This document shows, in pieces, positions 1 to 9,243 of a stretch of 64,000 nt of DNA. The notes below the pieces were generated by a model. That model did no database searches, was not told the DNA's origin, and was given only the letters and a program-made list of their open reading frames with translations. This stretch comes from Pseudomonas syringae. GTDB taxonomy: Bacteria; Pseudomonadota; Gammaproteobacteria; Pseudomonadales; Pseudomonadaceae. Each line of letters starts with the position of its first letter. Within the stretch, counting starts at the first letter, position 1. The position numbers and the translations under genes are program-made. The stretch covers positions 1 to 64,000 of the forward strand of contig NZ_JPQU01000020.1 of the NCBI RefSeq assembly GCF_000737245.1, read 5' to 3'.

Positions 1-56
1 AGAAAAAAGCGGCATAAACCGTAACCGGTGTCCGTGATTACTTGACCAGTTCAGCC

Positions 57-133
57 TGCTCGCGAAGGGGCAAGAACCTTCACAAACTCGCTTGAATCCG
101 ATACCGCTTTCGCGAGCAAGCTCGCTCCCACAC
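57..133. repeat. REP-like element
   Basis: A GCGAGCAAGCTCGCTCCCAC type REP sequence at about 109-133 faces a weaker partner (GCTCGCGAAGGGGC) near 57-72. This is the GTGGGAGCGAGCTTGCTCGC family seen again near 15.8 and 58.3 kb. It lies beyond the 3' end of mucD, the usual extragenic position. The left arm is degenerate, so it may be a single REP rather than a REPIN pair. Confidence 0.6.
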
Positions 134-162
134 GATCTTCGTTTACTGAGCAACAGCGGGCC

Positions 163-200
163 AAAAAAAGGGGGGGGCGGTAATAACCGCCCCCCCCTTT
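163..200 (-). terminator. Rho-independent terminator of the algU-mucD operon
   Basis: An 11-bp perfect stem (eight G then CGG, paired with CCG then eight C) closes a TAATAA loop. On the minus strand it is followed by seven T residues. It lies just downstream of the mucD stop codon and should end the algU operon transcript. A short T run on the other side allows weaker use from the plus strand. Confidence 0.85.
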
Positions 201-216
201 GCGTCCACCCGCTGGG

Positions 217-1656
217 TTATTCAGCCAGCTTGAAGGTGATGAAGCTCGCCCGGCCCTGACGCAGTACGCGCATGGAGACGGAGCGATTCTTCGGCAAGCC
301 TTTAGCGACTTCGCTGAAGTTTTTTGCCGACGTGAGTGCCTGGTTATTCAGGTGAGTGATCACATCACCCGCTTGCAAGCCAATCAGTGCGGCCGGACCA
401 TCAGTCACTTCCTTGATGACCACTCCGCCCTTGATATCGAGGCTCTTCTGTTGCTCGGCTGTCAGATCGACAACCGATACACCAAGGCGATTGCTGCTGC
501 GCTCGGCACCCGCAGATTCCGGCGTACCCATTTCCTGACCTTCATCCGGCAGCGCACCGACGGTGACCGTAAGAGTCTGGCGTTTGCCGTTGCGGATGAC
601 TTCCAGCTCAGCCTTGCTACCATCCTTGAGGTTGCCGATCAGATGCGGCAAATCAGCCGACATGATAATTGGAGTGCCGTTGGCGCTGAGGATAACGTCG
701 CCAACCTGAACACCGCCTTTGGCCGCAGGACCGCTTTCCAGCACCTGAGCAACCAGTGCACCGGCTGGTTTGTCCAGACCGAATGACTCAGCCAGGTCCT
801 TGTTGACCTCCTGAATCACCACGCCCAGCCAGCCACGATTCACTTTACCGCTGGCTTTGATCTGGTTCGCGACATCCATCGCAACGTCAATTGGAATGGC
901 GAAGGACAGGCCCATGAATCCGCCGGAACGGGTGAAGATCTGGGAGTTGATGCCCACTACTTCACCATCCATGTTGAACAATGGACCGCCAGAGTTACCC
1001 GGGTTGATGGCCACGTCGGTCTGAATGAACGGCACGTAGGTGTCATTTGGCAGGCTGCGGCCCTTGGCACTGACGATGCCTTTGGTCACCGAATGGTCGA
1101 AACCGAATGGCGAGCCGATCGCCAGCACCCATTCGCCGACCTTCAGCTTTTCGGAATTGCCCAGCTTCACCGTAGGCAGATCCTTGCCTTCAATTTTCAG
1201 AACGGCAACGTCGGTACGTGGATCAGTACCTACCAATTTAGCTTTAAGCTCGCTGCGATCGGAAAGGCGAACCAGAATCTCATCGGCGCCATCAATTACA
1301 TGGTTGTTGGTCAGCACATAGCCATCTTTGGAGATGATGAATCCCGATCCAAGCGACTGGGCCTCACGCTGGCGATCACTCTTCGGAGAGCCAGGCTTGC
1401 GCCCTTGTGGCGGAATTCCCCGCTCGAGGAACTCACGCAGCATCGGCGGCAAACCTTCCAGGTCAGGCATTTGCTGCTGAGCGACAGAGCGTTCCGGCAT
1501 TTTCTGAGTGGTACTGATATTCACGACAGCGGGGGAAGCTTGCTCGACCAGCGTGGTGAAGTCTGGCAAGGCTTCGGCTTGAGCCGTGGCCATCTGCCCG
1601 AACATCAGCAGAGCGGCAACAAACGAGAAATAGGTTTTAAAACTGGGTATGGACAT
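217..1656 (-). CDS. mucD: Periplasmic serine protease MucD (DegP/HtrA family)
   Basis: HtrA-type protease of 479 residues that degrades misfolded envelope proteins and restrains AlgU-driven alginate production. Visible features are an N-terminal signal peptide ending near AQA, a trypsin-like domain with catalytic His119 (TNNHVIDG), Asp149 (RTDVAVLK) and Ser222 (NPGNSGGPL), and two C-terminal PDZ domains (about 260-350 and 380-475). The ATG at 1656 is preferred to an upstream in-frame start because the signal peptide then begins normally. It is the last gene of the algU-mucA-mucB-mucD group, 300 bp after mucB, and is followed by a strong terminator. lepA, its usual downstream neighbour, would lie outside the window. 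Confidence 0.95.
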   Translation of the reverse strand: MSIPSFKTYFSFVAALLMFGQMATAQAEALPDFTTLVEQASPAVVNISTTQKMPERSVAQQQMPDLEGLPPMLREFLERGIPPQGRKPGSPKSDRQREAQSLGSGFIISKDGYVLTNNHVIDGADEILVRLSDRSELKAKLVGTDPRTDVAVLKIEGKDLPTVKLGNSEKLKVGEWVLAIGSPFGFDHSVTKGIVSAKGRSLPNDTYVPFIQTDVAINPGNSGGPLFNMDGEVVGINSQIFTRSGGFMGLSFAIPIDVAMDVANQIKASGKVNRGWLGVVIQEVNKDLAESFGLDKPAGALVAQVLESGPAAKGGVQVGDVILSANGTPIIMSADLPHLIGNLKDGSKAELEVIRNGKRQTLTVTVGALPDEGQEMGTPESAGAERSSNRLGVSVVDLTAEQQKSLDIKGGVVIKEVTDGPAALIGLQAGDVITHLNNQALTSAKNFSEVAKGLPKNRSVSMRVLRQGRASFITFKLAE

Positions 1657-1955
1657 AGGGCTCCCGTGCACAACGAGCGAAGTTAAGCAATGCAGACCGA
1701 ATAATCTGATGGGGGCTCACCTTCAGTTTTCAACCGGGGGTAAAACTCCATCAGCTAATTTTTCTGGCCTGAAAACAACAAAGGCCAGAGCGGCAAGGCT
1801 GTGACCTATAGAAAAAAACGAGAGTTTTTGCAACTCGCAAACCTCACCAAACGTTTCAGCGGAGGCGGCGAACATCCTGCAAAGGCTTGTGCTGCGGCGG
1901 AACGAGCCCAAGATGAAACCTTTTACACCTTGGGCCCTGCTATTCACTTTTCGAG
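1657..1955. other. mucB-mucD gap lacking mucC
   Basis: In P. aeruginosa this interval holds mucC, an RseC-like membrane protein of about 150 residues. Here there are only 299 bp. The one minus-strand open frame (1723-1947, 74 codons) shows no membrane segments and does not resemble RseC/MucC. I see no clear promoter or terminator. Absence of mucC, as reported for P. syringae, is the simplest reading. Confidence 0.6.
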
Positions 1956-2915
1956 CTACTTCTTGTTGGCTGGCGCATCAGCGCTGCGCAGTGAAAGCGC
2001 GATTCGCTCGGCGGTACCCAGGGGAATTTCACCTACGACGGTAACCATCGTGTCACCTTTTGGAGTCGTCAGTCGCCGCGATATGGCAACGGTCGGTCCG
2101 AGCTGCGTACGCGTATCAGTAATCGTCGGACCGCTCACGGGTGCGACAAACACCGAAAATCTCGCCAAGCCATCGTCGAACATCAAGTTGCTGATCTGAA
2201 CTTTCGATTCAGCTTCCTTGCGCACTGCGCTGCTACTCAGCTCAAACCCGGGCGGCACCCACTCAAGACGCCAAGGGGCCGGCTTGCTGGCGGCCTTCTG
2301 CTTGGCTTTAACCGCTTCGACAGGCCGACATTCAGCGCTGGGTTGCAGCACGTCATCAGTGGGAACGCTGGTGCTCAGCTCGGTGAATTGAAAACGCTCA
2401 AGCAGCTGCCCCTTCTCGCTCAACAACAGCGATTTGACTGGCAGGCCGGTTTCGTTATCAACATGCAGTTCGACGCCGAAACGATGCTGGTCCTTGGGAG
2501 TAAGCGCGATGATCGTAGCGGGACGACCAGCCACCCGCGAACTGCCGACGGTTTTAATGTCGTACCACGCAGAGAGCTTCTTAGCGTCGAACCCGTGGAC
2601 CGATGTCTCAGGCTGATTGGAGACTCCGCTTTCAAGCTTGCCGCTGACGCATTGGGTCAAACCGTCAGCACGAACGACTTCCTGAGCGGAACCATCGAGT
2701 TGGAGCAGGCGCTCACGAACCTTGCCATCGGTGACCCGATGCCAAATTCGATGAGTGGAGAAACTACCATTTCGTTCGTAAACGAAGGTGCCTTGAAAGC
2801 TTTGCTGCTGCTCAGCGTGCGCAAGACGCTTCAACGTGTCTTGCGCATCATCGGCGTGAGCGGGAAGGACGAGCCATCCACCAAGCAATAAAGGCAATAG
2901 AGGGACGGCGCGCAT
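1956..2915 (-). CDS. mucB: MucB, periplasmic negative regulator of AlgU (RseB family)
   Basis: Periplasmic protein of 319 residues with a signal peptide (MRAVPLLPLLLGGWLV, cleavage after AHA). It has the two-domain RseB layout: a large lipid-sensing N-terminal domain (about 25-200, with FVYERNGSFSTHRIWHRV) and a smaller C-terminal domain (about 215-315). In Pseudomonas MucB binds the periplasmic part of MucA and shields it from AlgW until lipid or LPS signals release it. The gene starts 8 bp after mucA and is evidently co-transcribed with it. Length and domain order are normal and no frameshift is seen. Confidence 0.93.
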   Translation of the reverse strand: MRAVPLLPLLLGGWLVLPAHADDAQDTLKRLAHAEQQQSFQGTFVYERNGSFSTHRIWHRVTDGKVRERLLQLDGSAQEVVRADGLTQCVSGKLESGVSNQPETSVHGFDAKKLSAWYDIKTVGSSRVAGRPATIIALTPKDQHRFGVELHVDNETGLPVKSLLLSEKGQLLERFQFTELSTSVPTDDVLQPSAECRPVEAVKAKQKAASKPAPWRLEWVPPGFELSSSAVRKEAESKVQISNLMFDDGLARFSVFVAPVSGPTITDTRTQLGPTVAISRRLTTPKGDTMVTVVGEIPLGTAERIALSLRSADAPANKK

Positions 2916-2923
2916 TATCTTCC

Positions 2924-3517
2924 TTAACGGTTTTCCAGGCTGGCGGCGCGTGCGTAAGGCAGAGCGCTTTCAGTTCCTTTCAATGCAGCTTGCTGGGCAT
3001 GTTGACGCAAGTAACCTGGCAAACGCTGGTCTTGCGAACCTGCTTGACCTTGCAACACACCGTTGGCCATAGGACCTGGTGCCTGCTCAGTGCTTTCGGT
3101 GTAGCCAGCCAGTACGGCCGGACCTTTCACTTGCGGAACAGACAGGCTGGCAGGCTGCGGAGCCTGTTGCGCCAACTGTGCACCCGCGATGTCATCCTGG
3201 TTGTACAAACGTACGCCGGCCAGAACGGCAACAGTAACGGAGGCAGCAACTGCGAGACGACCCAGGCTACGCCATGGACCACGAGCAGCTTTCAACGGAC
3301 TGACTTCATCGGCGATCGCGGCAGAGACTGCAGCCGTGATATCCAAGTGAGGGATCAACAGCTCTTTGTGCATTGCTGCACGAGCAATCTGATAACGCGA
3401 CCATGTGGCACGTGTATCCGCATCGTCGATGGCATTCAATACCCGACGCAATTCCAATTCGTCCGCTTCGTTATCCATCACCGCGGACAGCGATTCCTGC
3501 AGGGCTTCACGACTCAT
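2924..3517 (-). CDS. mucA: Anti-sigma factor MucA (RseA family)
   Basis: Inner-membrane anti-sigma factor of 197 residues that sequesters AlgU. The cytoplasmic N-terminal domain (MSREALQESLSAVMDNEADE, to about residue 80) is of RseA type. One membrane segment follows (LGRLAVAASVTVAVLAGV, about 86-104), then a periplasmic tail of about 90 residues that binds MucB and is cut by AlgW. The frame is full length, close to the 194 residues of P. aeruginosa MucA, with no truncation of the kind found in mucoid isolates. An AGAGGAAA Shine-Dalgarno precedes the ATG. It begins 32 bp after algU. Confidence 0.95.
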   Translation of the reverse strand: MSREALQESLSAVMDNEADELELRRVLNAIDDADTRATWSRYQIARAAMHKELLIPHLDITAAVSAAIADEVSPLKAARGPWRSLGRLAVAASVTVAVLAGVRLYNQDDIAGAQLAQQAPQPASLSVPQVKGPAVLAGYTESTEQAPGPMANGVLQGQAGSQDQRLPGYLRQHAQQAALKGTESALPYARAASLENR

Positions 3518-3549
3518 GGCGGTTTCCTCTCTTGGCTATCGCCGCTGTC

Positions 3550-4131
3550 TCAGGATTCCTGCAACAACGGCTGCAGGGCTTTATCGATGGCTTCCCGAGC
3601 GCGGAAAATCCGAGATCGCACGGTACCCACCGGACATTGCATGACGCTGGCAATGTCCTCGTAACTCAGACCGTCGAATTCGCGTAAAGTTAGTGCCGTA
3701 CGCAAATCTTCCGGGAGAAGCTGGATGGTTCGATGGACAGTGCCTTCGATCTCATCCCTCAACAATGCACGTTCTGGCGACTCGATGTCCTTGAGGCCAT
3801 GATCGCCATCGTAGAACTCCGCATCTTCAGACCTTACATCGCTATCCGGTGGCCGCCGACCGCGCGACACCAAATAGTTTTTCGCCGTGTTAATGGCGAT
3901 GCGGTACAGCCATGTATAAAAGGCGCTGTCACCGCGAAAGTTTCCTAGCGCACGATAGGCCTTGATAAAGGCTTCCTGCGCAACGTCCTGGGCTTCATGG
4001 GTGTCGTGCACGAAACGCACGATCAACCCGAGAATCTTGTGCTGATACTTCAGCACCAACAGATCAAAAGCTCGCTTGTCGCCGCGCTGTACGCGCTCGA
4101 CCAGCTGCTGATCCTCTTCCTGGGTTAGCAT
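3550..4131 (-). CDS. algU: ECF sigma factor AlgU (sigma-22, RpoE/AlgT)
   Basis: Extracytoplasmic-function sigma factor of 193 residues controlling envelope stress, alginate and osmotic genes. Region 2 (FDLLVLKYQHKILGLIVRFV, then DVAQEAFIKAYRAL) and region 4 (LPEDLRTALTLREFDGLSYEDIA, then GTVRSRIFRAREAI) are intact. The ATG at 4131 is chosen over an in-frame GTG two codons upstream because GGAGTG sits at normal spacing and MLTQEEDQQLVERV is the conserved N-terminus. It is the first gene of the operon and is preceded by a promoter of the class AlgU itself recognises. Confidence 0.96.
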   Translation of the reverse strand: MLTQEEDQQLVERVQRGDKRAFDLLVLKYQHKILGLIVRFVHDTHEAQDVAQEAFIKAYRALGNFRGDSAFYTWLYRIAINTAKNYLVSRGRRPPDSDVRSEDAEFYDGDHGLKDIESPERALLRDEIEGTVHRTIQLLPEDLRTALTLREFDGLSYEDIASVMQCPVGTVRSRIFRAREAIDKALQPLLQES

Positions 4132-4189
4132 GAACACTCCTCATTGAGCTTGAAGGAGCGCTGTACCAGCCACTGTGTTGGCTTGAATA

Positions 4190-4217
4190 CATAGACTCGG
4201 GCTTCTCGCAAAAGTTC
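4190..4217 (-). promoter_or_regulatory. AlgU (sigma-22) type promoter of algU
   Basis: On the minus strand GAACTT (4217-4212) is separated by exactly 16 nt from TCTATG (4195-4190). The AlgU/RpoE consensus is GAACTT, 16-17 nt, then TCTGA. It lies about 60 bp upstream of the algU ATG, as expected for the autoregulated promoter known in P. aeruginosa. No mapping data are available here. Confidence 0.75.
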
Positions 4218-4788
4218 TCCCCTCCAGGCAAGTTTCCTGCTGGCACTCAATGGCCCGCACGAAAAACGCAGCTCGAACCAGGTCGGCTGCGCGAATAATC
4301 TGTCGTCGAATCCGCTGGCGGTAGCTGTTATCTAGCTCCGTTAAAGCCGACGCTTTCCCTTTACAGGCAACCTGCTATTGAGCCCGGGCCATGATGAAAA
4401 GTTCCCGAATTCAACTTGCAGGTGTAAGACCACCATTGCATCACCGTAGGAAAAATCCCGCGACAACGTGAAAAACTGCCGCCCCTATTGTGAGAATGGT
4501 ATGCAGCAAGCGTCGGACTAAAGCACAATCCGGGCCCCGCTGTGGTACCACATTGCCATAAAGCGGGGCTATTGTGCCGCTCCCCCCTTACTTATACTAG
4601 TAGTCCGTCTCCCAAATACGCTCACTTCGGGCGAGTGGTTGATATTGTCAGACAAGGCGCGACGACCACTCATGGCTGGGCTCCAGGAAAGACTGGCAAG
4701 GTAGTCTGGCGAAATCAGGCGTCGCTCGAATGGCACCGCTTACTTTGCGAAACGGGCCACCAGTGGCCGCCGCACACGGAATTCAGAC
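4218..4788. other. Divergent algU/nadB intergenic region
   Basis: About 570 bp between the algU promoter and nadB. It must contain the nadB promoter and possibly further algU promoters, but I cannot point to a convincing sigma-70 pair. The stretch near 4540-4580 has some self-complementarity. No credible gene, RNA or repeat was recognised. Confidence 0.4.
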
Positions 4789-6405
4789 ATGAGCCAATTT
4801 TTTCAACACGACGTACTGGTCATTGGCAGCGGCGCGGCGGGACTGAGCCTCGCGCTGACTCTCCCTGCTCATCTGCGTATCGCGGTCTTGAGCAAGGGTG
4901 ACCTGGCCAATGGCTCGACGTTCTGGGCTCAGGGCGGGGTCGCGGCGGTGCTGGACAACGCGGATACCGTGCAATCTCACGTGGAAGACACGCTTAATGC
5001 CGGTGGTGGCCTGTGTCATGAAGACGCGGTTCGGTTTACCGTCGAACATAGCCGCGAAGCGATCCAGTGGCTGATCGATCTTGGGGTGCCCTTCACCCGT
5101 GATGACCAGTTGGGCACAGAAGACGGCGGGTTTGAATTCCACCTGACCCGTGAAGGCGGCCATAGTCATCGACGGATCATCCATGCCGCCGACGCCACCG
5201 GTGCAGCAATTTTCAAAACCTTGCTGGCCCAGGCCCAATCGCGACCGAACATCGAGTTGCTGGAGCAAAGGGTCGCTGTCGATCTGATTACCGAGCGCCG
5301 ACTCGGCATAGACGGCCAACGCTGCCTGGGTGCGTATGTGCTTAATCGCAACAGCGGAGAAGTCGATACTTACGGCGCCCGCTTCACCATTCTTGCCTGC
5401 GGCGGTGCGGCGAAAGTCTACCTCTACACCAGCAACCCGGATGGTGCCTGTGGCGATGGCATCGCCATGGCCTGGCGGGCAGGATGCCGGGTCGCAAACC
5501 TGGAGTTCAACCAGTTCCACCCCACTTGTCTCTACCACCCACAGGCCAAGAGCTTTCTGGTCACCGAAGCCCTGCGCGGTGAAGGTGCCTATCTGAAACT
5601 GCCCAACGGTGAGCGCTTCATGCAGCGCTTTGATCCGCGCGCCGAACTGGCACCACGAGATATCGTCGCGAGGGCAATTGACCATGAAATGAAGCGTCTG
5701 GGCATCGACTGCGTCTATCTGGACATCAGCCATAAACCGGAAGACTTCATCAAAAGCCATTTCCCGACGGTCTATAAGCGCTGCCTGGAATTTTCCATCG
5801 ACATTACTCGCCAGCCCATCCCGGTAGTGCCTGCCGCCCACTACACCTGTGGCGGAGTAATGGTCGACGAGCACGGCCGGACCGACGTCCCGGGGTTGTA
5901 CGCCATCGGCGAAACCAGCTTCACCGGCCTGCACGGCGCGAACCGAATGGCGAGCAACTCGCTGCTGGAGTGCTTCGTTTACGGCCGATCGGCTGCAGCA
6001 GAGATTATCGGGCAACTGGCTAAGGTCGAGGCCCCGGCCAACCTGCCAGGTTGGGACGCCAGCCAGGTTACAGACTCAGACGAAGACGTGATCATTGCTC
6101 ACAACTGGGACGAGTTACGCCGGTTCATGTGGGACTACGTGGGGATCGTACGCACCAACAAACGTCTGCAACGCGCTCAGCATCGTGTGCGGTTGCTGCT
6201 CGACGAAATCGACGAGTTCTACAGCAACTATAAAGTCAGTCGTGACCTGATCGAGCTGCGCAACCTGGCACAAGTGGCAGAGTTGATGATCGCTTCGGCC
6301 ATGGAGCGCAAGGAGAGCCGTGGTTTGCATTACACTCTGGACTATCCGGACATGCTGCCGGATGCCATCGACACTATTCTGGTGCCACCCACCTACGTCG
6401 GCTGA
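4789..6405 (+). CDS. nadB: L-aspartate oxidase NadB
   Basis: FAD-dependent oxidase of 538 residues converting L-aspartate to iminoaspartate, the first step of de novo NAD synthesis. The N-terminal dinucleotide motif ([15 protein letters not shown], residues 9-23) opens the flavoprotein domain. [36 protein letters not shown] and [18 protein letters not shown] are hallmarks of the NadB/succinate dehydrogenase flavoprotein family. The C-terminal helical domain runs from about 430. Length is typical. The divergent arrangement with algU is common in Pseudomonas. Its last 32 bp overlap the end of the convergent ygfX gene. Confidence 0.96.
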   Translation: MSQFFQHDVLVIGSGAAGLSLALTLPAHLRIAVLSKGDLANGSTFWAQGGVAAVLDNADTVQSHVEDTLNAGGGLCHEDAVRFTVEHSREAIQWLIDLGVPFTRDDQLGTEDGGFEFHLTREGGHSHRRIIHAADATGAAIFKTLLAQAQSRPNIELLEQRVAVDLITERRLGIDGQRCLGAYVLNRNSGEVDTYGARFTILACGGAAKVYLYTSNPDGACGDGIAMAWRAGCRVANLEFNQFHPTCLYHPQAKSFLVTEALRGEGAYLKLPNGERFMQRFDPRAELAPRDIVARAIDHEMKRLGIDCVYLDISHKPEDFIKSHFPTVYKRCLEFSIDITRQPIPVVPAAHYTCGGVMVDEHGRTDVPGLYAIGETSFTGLHGANRMASNSLLECFVYGRSAAAEIIGQLAKVEAPANLPGWDASQVTDSDEDVIIAHNWDELRRFMWDYVGIVRTNKRLQRAQHRVRLLLDEIDEFYSNYKVSRDLIELRNLAQVAELMIASAMERKESRGLHYTLDYPDMLPDAIDTILVPPTYVG

Positions 6406-6841
6406 ATTTGAGCCGCACCCGCAATCGACGGTGCAAGTCCGGCGCCATGGCATCACAGGGGATGCAGATCCCCTGAGTCCTGCGCCAGCCACCACGGCCC
6501 TTCCCCGCGACCCGAAAACGCAGCACCACCAGCGGCGGCAGCGCGATGCTGTCGCGTTGTAACTGCACCGGCTGCCAACCGCCCTGCATGCTCCACAACT
6601 GCCAACCCTCACTGGTACGCCGCAACCCAGTGAAGGCCGTCGCACGACTGAGTGAGATCGAACCTGGCACCACCCACAGGGCATGGGCCAGGCAGGCAGC
6701 GAGCCCGATTGCAGACAGCCAGCCCGGGGCTGCCAACACATATAAAGCCACAATCGCTGCCAGCTGTACGGCCAGATAAGCCATCAGCAACCCTCGAGAG
6801 GGCTGCCAGTGGCATTCGAAGCAATCAGGCAGGCTGGACAC
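6374..6841 (-). CDS. YgfX/CptA-family membrane protein
   Basis: Protein of 155 residues with two hydrophobic segments near the N-terminus ([21 protein letters not shown] and [15 protein letters not shown]) and a basic C-terminal domain. This is the layout of YgfX, the partner encoded beside sdhE in gammaproteobacteria. E. coli YgfX (CptA) has been described as a toxin-like inhibitor of cytoskeletal proteins, but that role should not be assumed here. The start is GTG and overlaps the end of sdhE by 17 bp, so the pair is translationally coupled. The 3' end overlaps nadB tail to tail. Recognition rests mainly on topology and context. Confidence 0.7.
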   Translation of the reverse strand: MSSLPDCFECHWQPSRGLLMAYLAVQLAAIVALYVLAAPGWLSAIGLAACLAHALWVVPGSISLSRATAFTGLRRTSEGWQLWSMQGGWQPVQLQRDSIALPPLVVLRFRVAGKGRGGWRRTQGICIPCDAMAPDLHRRLRVRLKFSRRRWVAPE

Positions 6842-7079
6842 GGTCCAGAATCATGCGGACCATTCGCTGCAGTTCCGCGTCTTCGGATTCGGCGCGCTGC
6901 ATGAACCAGCCGAACATGTCCTGATCTTCACAGGTCAGCAGGCGGCGATACAGATCGCGGTCAACGTCATTGAGCGTCGGGTAAACTTCCCGGACAAACG
7001 GCACCAGCAGCACATCCAGTTCAAGCATGCCGCGGCGGCTGTGCCAGTAAAGGCGGTTGAGTTCGACTTCTTCGACCAT
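6825..7079 (-). CDS. sdhE: SdhE, flavinylation factor of succinate dehydrogenase
   Basis: Small acidic protein of 84 residues of the SdhE/YgfY family that assists covalent FAD attachment to SdhA. The conserved RRGMLELD (RGxxE) signature lies at about residues 13-20, followed by a helical bundle with the [22 protein letters not shown] block. The ATG at 7079 is chosen because it follows a GGAGCG Shine-Dalgarno and gives the standard length. An in-frame extension to 7223 would be unlike the family. It forms a two-gene unit with ygfX. Confidence 0.9.
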   Translation of the reverse strand: MVEEVELNRLYWHSRRGMLELDVLLVPFVREVYPTLNDVDRDLYRRLLTCEDQDMFGWFMQRAESEDAELQRMVRMILDRVQPA

Positions 7080-7221
7080 GGAGCGCTCCTCAAAATAGGC
7101 GGCGAGTATACAACCGCAAGTCGAATCAGGGCACCGCGCATTGGTCGCAGTAGTTTTCAGGTACACATAAGCCGGACTCGGCACTATCATGTGCCCCAGA
7201 CTTTTTCCGTTGCGATGACTC

Positions 7222-8163
7222 ATGGCCGACTCAGCTTTCTACTGCCCGCTTTCCCATGAAGGTGTTCTCGCCGTCCGCGGCGTTGATGCCAGCAAATTTC
7301 TGCAGGGTCAATTAACCTGCAACCTTGATTACCTCAGCGACGCCAAAGCCACGCTCGGCGCGCGCTGTACGCAAAAAGGCCGCATGCAATCGAGCTTTCG
7401 CATCCTGCTCGAAGGCGACGGCTGCCTGTTGGCGATGGCCAGCGAGCTGATCGAAGCCCAGTTGGCCGATCTGAAGAAATACGCGGTTTTCTCCAAATCC
7501 AAACTGACCGATGAAAGTGCCGTCTGGGTGCGTTTCGGCGTACAAAACGGCGATGCAGCACTGGTGAATCTCGGACTCGATCTGCCGCAGGAGACAGACG
7601 CGGTCGCGCGCAGCAACGATATGATCGCCGTCCGCGTTTCCCCCGCCAGAGCAGAATTGTGGGTGCGTGCAGAGCAGGCCCCCGATATCCAGGCGCGTCT
7701 GGCGGCGCTGCTGACTGAGGGCTCGCTCAATGACTGGCTGCTGGGCCAGATTGAAGCCGGTATTGGTCAGGTGTTTGGCAGTACCCGAGAGGAATTCATC
7801 CCGCAGATGATCAATCTGCAGGCCGTTGGCGGCGTCAGTTTCAAGAAAGGCTGCTACACCGGCCAGGAAATCGTCGCGCGCATGCAGTACCTGGGCAAAC
7901 TCAAACGTCGTCTTTATCGGCTGAGCCTGGCTGGTTACGACATACCTGAGCCGGGCGCGGCACTGTTTTCGTCGGTTCACGCCAGCGCCGTCGGCAATGT
8001 GGTGCTCGCCGCGCGTGCCGGAAACGGGGTGCAGTTGCTCGCGGTTCTACAGGCTGATGCAGCGGAAAGCGGTGACATCCATCTGGGCGCAGCCGATGGC
8101 CCGGCGCTGCAACTGGCCGAGCTGCCCTATATCCTGGACAGCAAGCTCGAAACACAGCGTTGA
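7222..8163 (+). CDS. ygfZ: Folate-binding protein YgfZ (Fe-S enzyme maintenance)
   Basis: Protein of 313 residues with a GcvT-like fold, needed for activity of some Fe-S enzymes such as the tRNA methylthiotransferase MiaB. The signature [12 protein letters not shown] near residues 212-223 contains the functional Cys of the family. The N-terminal part ([20 protein letters not shown]) is also typical. It is divergent from sdhE, an arrangement shared by many Proteobacteria. Confidence 0.92.
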   Translation: MADSAFYCPLSHEGVLAVRGVDASKFLQGQLTCNLDYLSDAKATLGARCTQKGRMQSSFRILLEGDGCLLAMASELIEAQLADLKKYAVFSKSKLTDESAVWVRFGVQNGDAALVNLGLDLPQETDAVARSNDMIAVRVSPARAELWVRAEQAPDIQARLAALLTEGSLNDWLLGQIEAGIGQVFGSTREEFIPQMINLQAVGGVSFKKGCYTGQEIVARMQYLGKLKRRLYRLSLAGYDIPEPGAALFSSVHASAVGNVVLAARAGNGVQLLAVLQADAAESGDIHLGAADGPALQLAELPYILDSKLETQR

Positions 8164-8286
8164 TATGAATACGGTTGATATAACTACGAACGCCTTCATG
8201 CCGAGAATGTCTGCATATTGATTCCGCTTCCGTGCTCACCTAGAGCGCGGAGATGCGGGACGACCCCAACGCCTGTGAGATGCGAC

Positions 8287-9108
8287 ATGAGCCAGATGGC
8301 TGACGAGGTGCAGAGAAACTTGATCAAGGCCATCGACAGAGATGCCTTGTTTCTGCCAACCCTCCCTGAAGTAGCGCTAAAGATCCGCCTCGCTGCTGAG
8401 AACACCGAAATAAGTGTCGCCGCCCTGAGCAAAGTGATTGGCAGCGACACCGCGCTGTCCGCTCGCCTGATCAAGGTTGTAAACAGCCCCCTGCTGCGCC
8501 CTAACTTTGAAGTCAGTGACGTCAACACTGCGATCACTCGGTTGGGGGTCAATTACACCTGCAACCTGGCGATTGGCCTGGTCGTGGAACAAATGTTCCA
8601 TGCCAAATCCGAGGTGGTAGAGCGCAAACTGCGTGAGATTTGGCAACAGAGCCTGCAAGTTGCGGGCATTGCTTACAAATTGAGCCAGAAGCGCGCGACG
8701 CTTAAACCTGACAAGGCAACCCTTGCAGGACTGATTCACCTGATTGGGGTATTGCCGATCCTGACCTATGCCGAAGATCACTTCGAACTGCTGTCTGACT
8801 CGGTCAGCCTGAATCATGTGATCGAACGCATTCACCCAGTGATCGGGGAGCGGCTGCTGCGCTCCTGGGATTTCCCCGAACTGTTGGCGACTGTGCCGAC
8901 TAAATTTCAGGATTTCACACGGGTATCAACCAGCCCGGACTACATCGACCTGGTCCAGATCGCGACGGTGCACCTGCATCAGGGGACCAGCCATCCTTAT
9001 AGCCAGATAGAAATGAGCAGCCTGCCAGCCTTCCATCAATTGGGGCTGGACCTGAGTGGCGGTCATCTGGGCGCGGAAATGGATGAAGCGAAGATGATGC
9101 TTTATTGA
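8287..9108 (+). CDS. HDOD-domain signalling protein
   Basis: Protein of 273 residues with a single HDOD domain occupying most of its length (LPTLPEVALKIRLAAENTEISV, IGSDTALSARLIKVVNSP, INTAITRLGVNYTCNLAIG-like block near 75-95). HDOD domains resemble HD phosphohydrolases but lack the metal-binding residues, and no HD pair is seen here. Members are linked to signalling, motility or stress, and no partner domain is fused here to narrow this down. The ATG at 8287 starts the conserved region and an upstream extension is not supported. A REPIN follows the stop codon. Confidence 0.85.
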   Translation: MSQMADEVQRNLIKAIDRDALFLPTLPEVALKIRLAAENTEISVAALSKVIGSDTALSARLIKVVNSPLLRPNFEVSDVNTAITRLGVNYTCNLAIGLVVEQMFHAKSEVVERKLREIWQQSLQVAGIAYKLSQKRATLKPDKATLAGLIHLIGVLPILTYAEDHFELLSDSVSLNHVIERIHPVIGERLLRSWDFPELLATVPTKFQDFTRVSTSPDYIDLVQIATVHLHQGTSHPYSQIEMSSLPAFHQLGLDLSGGHLGAEMDEAKMMLY

Positions 9109-9131
9109 AGCCCGGCAAGGATTGCGGATTT

Positions 9132-9222
9132 CTGTGGGAGCGGTGCTTGCCCGCGATAAGGGCGATGCGGTCCATCAGGCAGGCCGAGGTGTTCTTATCG
9201 CGAGCAAGCTCAGCTCCCACAG
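9132..9222. repeat. REPIN (GTGGGAGCGGTGCTTGCCCGCGATAAG family)
   Basis: Two inverted REP sequences, CTGTGGGAGCGGTGCTTGCC at the left and GCAAGCTCAGCTCCCACAG at the right, flank about 45 bp. They lie between the convergent HDOD and tctE genes. The arms differ internally (CCCGCGATAAG versus CTTATCGCGAG). Confidence 0.85.
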
Positions 9223-9243
9223 GTAGATGAGCCCAACACATTA

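Noticed and set aside
1723..1947. 74-codon minus-strand frame as a mucC candidate
   Set aside because: Too short, with no paired membrane helices and no RseC-like sequence.
4783..6015. Minus-strand frame of 410 codons in nadB
   Set aside because: Exact antisense of conserved nadB codons, with no family resemblance.
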